Below the pieces are notes generated by a model. That model had not been told where the DNA came from. It searched no databases and saw only the letters and a program-made list of their open reading frames with translations. A program made the translations under genes and the position numbers. 33,826 nucleotides of DNA from a bacterium (GTDB taxonomy: Bacteria > Chloroflexota > Dormibacteria > Aeolococcales > Bog-877), in assembly GCA_021801645.1 (NCBI GenBank), contig JAJYXT010000081.1, forward strand, positions 1 through 33,826. The letters are read 5' to 3'. Below are positions 28,564-33,826 of this stretch, piece by piece. Every line of letters begins with the position of its first letter. Within the stretch, counting starts at the first letter, position 1.

Positions 28564-28698
28564 TGACTCCCTCCAACCCGCGAATCCGGCCGCCAGCATC
28601 AGGAGGATAGCCGGGGAGCGCCGCTGCGGATCCGGCCGCACTTGCACCCATCGTCTGAAGGTGGCGCGGAGAGAGGCCAGCCAAGGCGGATGGCGTTC

Positions 28699-29283
28699 TC
28701 AGGTGCGGCGGCGGACCCGCTCCAGGTGGATGGCAACGAGGATGGGAGCCACGATCAAGATGAAGAGGATTGCCAGCCCCAGCGGTTCGGGCAGGCCCCC
28801 GGTGCAATGGGTGGTCATCGGGCCTCCCGCGGCACCGTAGCTGGTGCAGACGGTATTCGCCAGACTTGCCGACAGAAAGATCGACACCCCCGCTAGCCCG
28901 AAGGGGAAGATCAAGGTCCCAAGCAGCTTGTCCCGCAGCCGCCAGACCGGTGAGGCCCAGAGGATGGCCACTCCCACTATCCATCCGACCGAGAGCAGGA
29001 ACCCACCGAGCGGGAGGAGGAGCGGGACCAGCGCCTCGTACCAGGTTCGGCGACCGGGATCGGCGCCCGCCTCCCGGGCGATCTCCATGGGGTCACCGAT
29101 CCTGTCCAGGAGCTGGCGCAGCCCGGCCTCGTCTCTCGCCCCCTGCTCTCCTCGTGCCTCTCGAATGTGGGCCTCCACCTCCTCTCGGATCTGCCGCCGC
29201 CGGGCCGGGGGCAGCCGGGCGAGGCCCCTGTCCAGCTCGCCCAGATAGCGGCCCACCATCCGATCCAGTCGTCTCTGGTCCAT
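28699..29283 (-). CDS. HAAS/DUF1700-like membrane protein paired with PadR
   Basis: 194 aa; ATG at 29283 shares a base with the PadR stop (TAATG). The N-terminal helical module MVGRYLGELDRGLARLPPA, RRRQIREEVEAHIREA and 'LLDRIGDPMEIAREA' is the HAAS/DUF1700 pattern. Four hydrophobic helices follow (about 83-110, 120-142, 165-186, with one short). The exported loop carries CTSYGAAGGPMTTHCTGG, two Cys that could form a disulfide. PadR-plus-HAAS pairs are widespread in Gram-positive bacteria and linked to envelope stress responses; the PadR protein probably controls both genes. Confidence 0.78.
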   Translation of the reverse strand: MDQRRLDRMVGRYLGELDRGLARLPPARRRQIREEVEAHIREARGEQGARDEAGLRQLLDRIGDPMEIAREAGADPGRRTWYEALVPLLLPLGGFLLSVGWIVGVAILWASPVWRLRDKLLGTLIFPFGLAGVSIFLSASLANTVCTSYGAAGGPMTTHCTGGLPEPLGLAILFILIVAPILVAIHLERVRRRT

Positions 29284-29627
29284 TAGCCGCCCTCCTCAAG
29301 GGCCCGGTCCACCGCGATTCGGAACTGGATCCACCCCCGCTCGAAGGCCTCAAGCGCCTGGGCGCCCTGTTCCGTGAGGCGGTAGTAGCGGCGCGGCGGC
29401 CCGTCCCCCGACTCCCTCCAGGTGGTCTCCACCCAGCGCCGCTGGCGCAGCCTGGCCAGGAGCGGATAGACCGTCCCCTCTCCCATCAGCAGCCCTCCCG
29501 GCGCTCCCAGTGACCGAGCGAGCTCGAAGCCGTATCTCTCCCGCGAGCGCAGGGCCGCCAGGACGCAGTACTCCACGACCCCCCGGCGGAGCTGCGACTC
29601 CCAGTTGCTGTCCGCGCCAGGTATCAT
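29283..29627 (-). CDS. PadR-family transcriptional regulator
   Basis: 114 aa from the ATG at 29627, 7 nt after a TACACT -10 box; an upstream in-frame start at 29663 would lie inside the promoter. The winged helix is plain: 'LRRGVVEYCVLAALRSRERY', GFELARSL, the recognition helix and turn 'LMGEGTVYPLLARLRQRRWV', and the wing GPPRRYYRLTEQGAQALE. The short C-terminal helix (AFERGWIQFRIAVDRALE) is for dimerisation, as in PadR subfamily 2. It probably represses its own promoter and the HAAS gene coupled to it by a TAATG overlap. No ligand can be inferred. Confidence 0.9.
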   Translation of the reverse strand: MIPGADSNWESQLRRGVVEYCVLAALRSRERYGFELARSLGAPGGLLMGEGTVYPLLARLRQRRWVETTWRESGDGPPRRYYRLTEQGAQALEAFERGWIQFRIAVDRALEEGG

Positions 29628-29634
29628 GCGGCGC

Positions 29635-29663
29635 AGTGTACTGAGCGTCGCATCCAACGTCAA
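29635..29663 (-). promoter_or_regulatory. padR promoter, near-consensus (TTGACG-N17-TACACT)
   Basis: On the minus strand, TTGACG (29658-29663), exactly 17 nt, TACACT (29635-29640), then 7 nt to the ATG at 29627. It is the best sigma-70-type promoter in the window and gives an almost leaderless mRNA. The PadR protein would be expected to bind over it. Confidence 0.75.
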
Positions 29664-29703
29664 GGCTTCAGGGTGGTCCGATCCCCGGGGAGGTTGGGGG
29701 CGG

Positions 29704-30759
29704 TTAGCGCAGCCTGGCCTGGAACTTGGCCAGTTCGGCGGAGCCCGGGCAGAGCCGCTGGAACGGGAGGTCCCAGAGCCGCTCCTCAGTGGTGGCGCTC
29801 ACCTGGTGCATGTCCGGGGTGGTCTCGTCCAGGTAGAGGAGTCCCGTGGCGATCTCACCCTGGCGAGCGCTCTCCACCAGGTAGGAGCCTACCCGGACCC
29901 GGTCCCTCGGGTCGTAGCCCTCGGGGACGGCGCGGAAGAGCACCCGGCTGCCGTCGTGCAGCTCGACCTCGGTGGCCGCCCCTGGGGTCTGCTCAGAGTG
30001 GATCTGGCCCCGCACCGGGATGATGTCGGCGTCTATGTCCTGGAGCTCATGCTCCCGGACGTAGCGGAAGCTCTTGGTCGAGCCCTCGTGGTCGTTGAAC
30101 TGCACGCAGGGGGAGATGACATCGACCAGGGCGAAGCCGCCGTGGGAGAGTCCCGCCTTCAGGAGGGGCACCAGCTGGGCCTTGTCCCCGGAGAAGCCCC
30201 GGGCCAGGAAGGTGGCCCCCAGGCTCAGCCCCACCAGCATCGGGTCCACCGGCGGCATGAGGTTGGGCTCCCCCTTGCGTGAGCGGGAGCCGATGTCCGC
30301 CGACGCCGAGAACTGCCCCTTGGTCAGCCCGTACACCCCGTTGTTGGCGATCACGTAGAGCATCCGGACGTTGCGCCGGATGGCGTGGGCGAGGTTGCCC
30401 AGCCCGATCGAGAGGGAGTCGCCGTCGCCCGAGACCCCGACCACCACCAGTCCGCGGTTGGCGGCCGCGGCGCCGCTGGCCACCGCCGCCATCCGGCCGT
30501 GGACCGAGTTGAAGCCAACCGCCGCCGAGTCGAAGTACTGCGGGGTCTTGGACGAGCAGCCGATTCCGCTCAGCTTGGCCACCTGGTAGGGCGGGACGGA
30601 GAGCCCCCAGAGCGCCTCCTGGATGGCGGCGGTGACCGAGTCGTGGCCACAGCCGGCGCAGAGGGTGGACATGCTCCCGGAGTAGTCGCGGATGGTGAGC
30701 CCCAGCTCGTTGCGCTCGAGGGGCAGGAGGGGGATCTGGGGCTTGGCTATCGAGGTCAC
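29704..30759 (-). CDS. korB: 2-oxoacid:ferredoxin oxidoreductase, beta subunit (KorB-like)
   Basis: 351 aa; GTG at 30759 overlaps the korA stop (GTGA). The TPP and cluster subunit shows STLCAGCGHDS (Cys34, Cys37), SGIGCSSKTPQYF (Cys68) and VISPCVQFND (Cys218), the four ligands of its [4Fe-4S] cluster. The TPP motif is 'GDGDSLSIGLGNLAHAIRRN' followed by NNGVYGLTKGQFSAS, diagnostic of KorB. With KorA it oxidises a 2-oxoacid (2-oxoglutarate most likely) and CoA to acyl-CoA and CO2, reducing ferredoxin, or runs in reverse for CO2 fixation. It is last in an operon with a GltD-like, ferredoxin-containing FAD protein. The residues LTKGQ and SRSRKGEPN favour an aerobe-type Kor, but substrate is inferred. 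Confidence 0.92.
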   Translation of the reverse strand: MTSIAKPQIPLLPLERNELGLTIRDYSGSMSTLCAGCGHDSVTAAIQEALWGLSVPPYQVAKLSGIGCSSKTPQYFDSAAVGFNSVHGRMAAVASGAAAANRGLVVVGVSGDGDSLSIGLGNLAHAIRRNVRMLYVIANNGVYGLTKGQFSASADIGSRSRKGEPNLMPPVDPMLVGLSLGATFLARGFSGDKAQLVPLLKAGLSHGGFALVDVISPCVQFNDHEGSTKSFRYVREHELQDIDADIIPVRGQIHSEQTPGAATEVELHDGSRVLFRAVPEGYDPRDRVRVGSYLVESARQGEIATGLLYLDETTPDMHQVSATTEERLWDLPFQRLCPGSAELAKFQARLR

Positions 30760-32585
30760 TTGGGGCTCTCCTGCTCCAGGATCCGATCCTGGATGAACGA
30801 CGCGGTGATGGGAAGGCCCCCGTAGGAGAGGACCGGGCGCAGCCGCTCCCCGCCAACCCCGGTCTCGATCAGCAGGAGGGAGCGGAGCTGACCATCCCGG
30901 TTCTGCTCCACCACGTAGCAATGTGGGTGGGCCTCGATGAACTCCGCCACCGCTGGCGGGAAGGGGTAGCCGGTGATCCGCAGGTAGCTGGGGGTGGGGC
31001 CGGGGAGCTGCTCCAGCGCCTCGCGCGCCGCCAAATCGCAGCTGCCCATGGTTATGACCCCGAAGGGGGCTCCCTCCCGCAGCTCGACCACCGGTGGGGG
31101 GAGGTGCTCGGCCGCGGCCCGGTGCTTGCGCAGCAGCCGGTCCACCACCTCCTGGTACTCGTCCGGGCGCTCGGTGTAGACGGCCCGGAAGTCGTGGCCG
31201 GATCCCCGCACCAGGTGGCCGGCCTGGGGAGTCTCGCCGGGGACCGCCCGGGGCGTGGTCCACTCGGGGTCGGGGTCCCCGTAGCGCCAGAAGTGCTCCA
31301 GCCGCTCCAGCTCCTCCGGTCTCAGCAGCCGGCCGCGGTCCGGGCGGTACGAGTCGTCCCAGGTGAGCTCCGGAACCTCCCAGTCGTTCATCCCGATGTC
31401 CAGGTCGCTCATGACCAGGACCGGGGTCTGGAAGCGCTCGGCGAGGTCGAAGGCTTGGACGGTGTGCCGGAAGCACTCACTGGGATCTGAGGGGAAGAGG
31501 AGGATGTGGCGGGTGTCACCATGGGACGCGAAGGCGGCGGAGAGCAGGTCGGCCTGCTGCACCCTGGTCGGCATCCCCGTGGACGGGCCGGCCCGCTGGA
31601 CGTCCACCAGCACCGCCGGGACCTCGGTGTAGTAGGCGAGGCCCAGCAACTCCTGCATCAGCGAGAGGCCGGGGCCGGAGGTGGAGGTGAAGGCTCGGGC
31701 GCCGGCCCAGCTCGCTCCGACCACGATCCCCAGCGCCGCCAGCTCGTCCTCCGCCTGGAGGATGAGGTAGTCGTTGACCTCCCGCCCATCGGGGCCGGGA
31801 TGGCGGCGGTACTGGGCGCAGAGCCGAATGAAGTTCTCCATCACCGAGGTGGCTGGGGTGATGGGGTACCAGGCGCCCACGGTCGCCCCGGCGAAGACCG
31901 CCCCCAGCGCCACCGCGGTGTTGCCATCGATGAGGATGCGGCCGTCGGGGGCGCCCATCCGCTCCACGTGGAAGGGCAGGGGGCAGGAGAAATTTTCCAG
32001 GGCGTACTGGTAGCCGAGCTGCAGCGCCGCCTGGTTGTCCTCCAGCAGCTGGGGACGTCGAGAGTAGGCCGCCACCAGCTGCTTGGACAGCTCATCCACC
32101 GGCAGGGCGAGGAGCGCCGCCACCAGCCCGGCGGTGGCCACGTTCTTCATCAGGATCCGCTCCTTGACGGTGGCGAAGCGCTGGGCGCAGAGCTGGGCCA
32201 GAGGCGCCCCCAGGAAGGTGATGTCGGGGCGGCGCATCTCCTGGTCCAGAGGCCAGCTGTCGTCGTAGACCAGGTAGCCTCCCGAGGCCACCTCCGCTAT
32301 GTCCTGCTGGTAGGTCTGGCCGTTCATGGCCACCATGAGGTCAAAGCTGGAGGTCCGGGCGGTGTGGCCTGACTGGCTGACCCGCACCTCATACCAGGTG
32401 GGGAGCCCCTGGATGTTGGACGGGAAGAGGTTCTTCCCCGAGACCGGCACCCCCATGCGGAAGATGGTCTGCATCAGGAGGTTGTTGGTGCTGGCCGAGC
32501 CGGTGCCGTTGACGTTGGCCAGCTTGATGGCGAACTCATTCACCCGGGCCCGGCTGGGAGCCTCCGGAAGCTGGACCTTGGCCAT
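30756..32585 (-). CDS. korA: 2-oxoacid:ferredoxin oxidoreductase, fused gamma-alpha subunit (KorA-like)
   Basis: 609 aa from the ATG at 32585, which overlaps the preceding stop by one base (TGATG). The N-terminal gamma domain (about 18-190) has 'NVNGTGSASTNNLLMQTIFR', FPSNIQGLPTWYEVRVS and GHTARTSSFDLMVAMN. The alpha domain starts near 216 and carries the hallmark YPITPATSVME (240-250), DELAALGIVVGASWAGARAF, 'TSTSGPGLSLMQELLGLAYY' and VQRAGPSTGMPTRVQQADL. The gamma-alpha fusion is the form found in KorA of Actinobacteria, Deinococcus-Thermus, Thermoplasmata and others. It binds the 2-oxoacid and CoA together with KorB. Confidence 0.92.
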   Translation of the reverse strand: MAKVQLPEAPSRARVNEFAIKLANVNGTGSASTNNLLMQTIFRMGVPVSGKNLFPSNIQGLPTWYEVRVSQSGHTARTSSFDLMVAMNGQTYQQDIAEVASGGYLVYDDSWPLDQEMRRPDITFLGAPLAQLCAQRFATVKERILMKNVATAGLVAALLALPVDELSKQLVAAYSRRPQLLEDNQAALQLGYQYALENFSCPLPFHVERMGAPDGRILIDGNTAVALGAVFAGATVGAWYPITPATSVMENFIRLCAQYRRHPGPDGREVNDYLILQAEDELAALGIVVGASWAGARAFTSTSGPGLSLMQELLGLAYYTEVPAVLVDVQRAGPSTGMPTRVQQADLLSAAFASHGDTRHILLFPSDPSECFRHTVQAFDLAERFQTPVLVMSDLDIGMNDWEVPELTWDDSYRPDRGRLLRPEELERLEHFWRYGDPDPEWTTPRAVPGETPQAGHLVRGSGHDFRAVYTERPDEYQEVVDRLLRKHRAAAEHLPPPVVELREGAPFGVITMGSCDLAAREALEQLPGPTPSYLRITGYPFPPAVAEFIEAHPHCYVVEQNRDGQLRSLLLIETGVGGERLRPVLSYGGLPITASFIQDRILEQESPK

Positions 32586-33826
32586 CAGCCCACCTCCGCC
32601 GGACGGCCGGCGTAGGGGATGCCCAGTTCGAAGCGGGCCATGTCCCAGGCCGCCGTCGGGCAGCGCTCGGCGCAGAGGCCGCAGTGGACGCAGAGGTTCT
32701 CGTCCTTGACCATCACCCTCCCGGTCTGGGGCAGCGCCTCGGAGACGAAGATCGCCTGGCTCCGGTTCTCGGCCGGAGCGTTGAGCCGGGTGCGGAGCTC
32801 ATCCTCGTCGGCCCAGTCGGGGCGGACGAACGTGAGGCAGCGCACCGGGCAGACGTCGATGCAGGCGTCGCACTCGATGCAGAGCGGGGCCTGGAAGTCG
32901 GTCTGGATGTCGCAGTTGAGGCAGCGCTGCACCTCCCTGGCGGTCTCCTCTGCGCCGAAGCCCAGCTCCACCTCCAGGTTGAGGCGCTCAAAGCGCCGCT
33001 TGAGGTCGACCCGGGCCATCTCCTGTCGGCCGTGGGGGTTGTAGTCGTTGTGGTAGCTCCACTGGGTTATGCCCATCTTGCGGCTGGAGAGCCGCATGGT
33101 CTGGGCCGGCCGCTCCTCCACCGGCACCCCCTGGCAGTGGTTGTGGATGGAGATCGCCGCCTGGTGCCCGTGCTCCACCGCCCAGATGATGTTCTTGGCG
33201 CCGAAGGCGGCGTCCCCCCCGAAGAAGACCCCGGGGATGGTGGCCTGCATGGTCAGCTCGTCGACCGCCGCCAGCTGGGGGGAGGTGAACTCCAGGGGCA
33301 GGTCGCGCTCGATCCAGGGGAAGGCGTTCTCCTGGCCGATGGCCAGGATGACGTCGTCGCAGTCGATGCGCACCGTGCCCACCGTCCTGGAGTGGACCGC
33401 GCCCTCGTCCCACTCCACCTGGTCGAACTCCATGCCCACCAGCCGCCCGTCCTCGACGATGAAGCGGCGGGGGGCGTGGTTGACCACGATCTGCACACCC
33501 TCCTCCTCGGCGTCCTCCAGCTCCCAGGGCGAGGCCTTGAAGTACTCCCGGGGCCGGCGGGCCATCACCCGGATGTCCTCCCCGCCCAGGCGCCGGGAGG
33601 AGCGGCAGCAATCCATGGCCGTGTTGCCCACCCCGATGATGAGCACCCGGCGCCCCACCTTGTTGACGTGGCCGAAGGCGATCGACTCCAGCCAGTCGAT
33701 GCCGATGTGGATGTGGGTCTCCCCCACCTCGTCGTGGCGCCCGGGCAGCTCCAGCTCCTTGCCCCGGGGGGCGCCGCTGCCCACGAACACGGCGTCGTAT
33801 CCCATCTGGAGCAGCTCGCGCATGCT
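32585..33826 (-). CDS. GltD-like FAD/NAD(P) oxidoreductase fused to a 2[4Fe-4S] ferredoxin domain, N-terminus off right edge
   Basis: 413 codons seen; the frame is open at the window end, so the N-terminal FAD part is missing. The visible part holds GYDAVFVGSGAPRGKELELP (GltD family), then the NAD(P)H-binding loop RVLIIGVGNTAMDCCRSSRR and 'RRPREYFKASPWELEDAEEE'. The C-terminal FAD motif is IPGVFFGGDAAFGAKNIIWA. After a linker with CLNCDIQT come two clusters, CIECDACIDVCPV and CVHCGLCAERCPT, the classic CxxCxxCxxxCP pair. It probably passes electrons between NAD(P)H and the ferredoxin used by KorAB, whose gene starts on its stop (TGATG). Fusion to this enzyme hints at NADPH-ferredoxin coupling within one complex. 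Confidence 0.88.
   Translation of the reverse strand, partial: SMRELLQMGYDAVFVGSGAPRGKELELPGRHDEVGETHIHIGIDWLESIAFGHVNKVGRRVLIIGVGNTAMDCCRSSRRLGGEDIRVMARRPREYFKASPWELEDAEEEGVQIVVNHAPRRFIVEDGRLVGMEFDQVEWDEGAVHSRTVGTVRIDCDDVILAIGQENAFPWIERDLPLEFTSPQLAAVDELTMQATIPGVFFGGDAAFGAKNIIWAVEHGHQAAISIHNHCQGVPVEERPAQTMRLSSRKMGITQWSYHNDYNPHGRQEMARVDLKRRFERLNLEVELGFGAEETAREVQRCLNCDIQTDFQAPLCIECDACIDVCPVRCLTFVRPDWADEDELRTRLNAPAENRSQAIFVSEALPQTGRVMVKDENLCVHCGLCAERCPTAAWDMARFELGIPYAGRPAEVG

Noticed and set aside
1-33826. CRISPR array, rRNA, transposase or integrase genes
   Set aside because: I saw no regularly spaced direct repeats, no rRNA-like segments and no DDE or tyrosine-recombinase motifs in any frame; the predicted integrase must lie outside the window.

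Overview
The window is GC-rich (about two-thirds G+C by eye) bacterial chromosome. It uses GTG and TTG starts freely, couples many genes through GTGA stop/start overlaps, and has several TANNNT boxes exactly 6 nt before a start codon, which suggests leaderless transcripts. Small envelope proteins of the Holin-X and DUF3618 types, a DinB/mycothiol-isomerase-like protein, separate AccD and AccA subunits and a ferredoxin-linked 2-oxoacid oxidoreductase fit an Actinomycetota-like or deep Terrabacteria lineage (for example Chloroflexota or Candidatus Dormibacterota). There is no rRNA or ribosomal protein gene, so this placement is inference.

Positions 1-3190 look like the right end of an integrated, decaying accessory island. 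It holds the start of a BrnT/DUF4258-like toxin gene, an ECF sigma factor coupled to a one-TM protein (putative anti-sigma), and a RES-toxin/MbcA-type antitoxin pair in which both genes carry an in-frame stop. It ends in the 3' half of a tRNA-Lys(CTT), from anticodon loop to CCA, with no matching 5' half: a typical tyrosine-recombinase attachment-site remnant. The intact tRNA and the integrase would lie left of the window.

Positions 3200-10540 carry a HxlR regulator divergent from an SRPBCC protein with a clear promoter/operator, a histidine-kinase remnant, an NADPH:FMN reductase, and a minus-strand group. That group contains a 12-TM His-rich protein resembling heme-copper oxidase subunit I without its usual motif order, a CtaB-like UbiA prenyltransferase, a 2-TM protein and an HtrA-type protease. 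The oxidase-like protein with its CtaB-like neighbour is the strongest candidate for something undescribed.

Positions 10545-14750 are a fatty-acid initiation block: fabH-fabF on the minus strand, divergent from accD-accA. A DHA2-type 14-TM exporter follows, with a perfect TetR-style palindrome at its promoter but no regulator beside it, then a group II PLP decarboxylase coupled to a MetF-like protein. Divergent from these is an ABC exporter (ATPase plus FtsX/MacB-like permease) coupled to a DinB/mycothiol-isomerase-like gene that appears frameshifted in a C7 run.

Positions 23259-33826 hold a GNAT acetyltransferase, two small membrane proteins, trehalose genes otsB and otsA (convergent, overlapping by 23 nt), a thiolase, a PadR/HAAS regulatory pair with a near-consensus promoter, and an operon of a GltD-like FAD oxidoreductase carrying ferredoxin clusters (truncated by the window edge), KorA and KorB. 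The core section therefore combines lipid synthesis, trehalose stress protection, efflux and ferredoxin-linked carbon metabolism.
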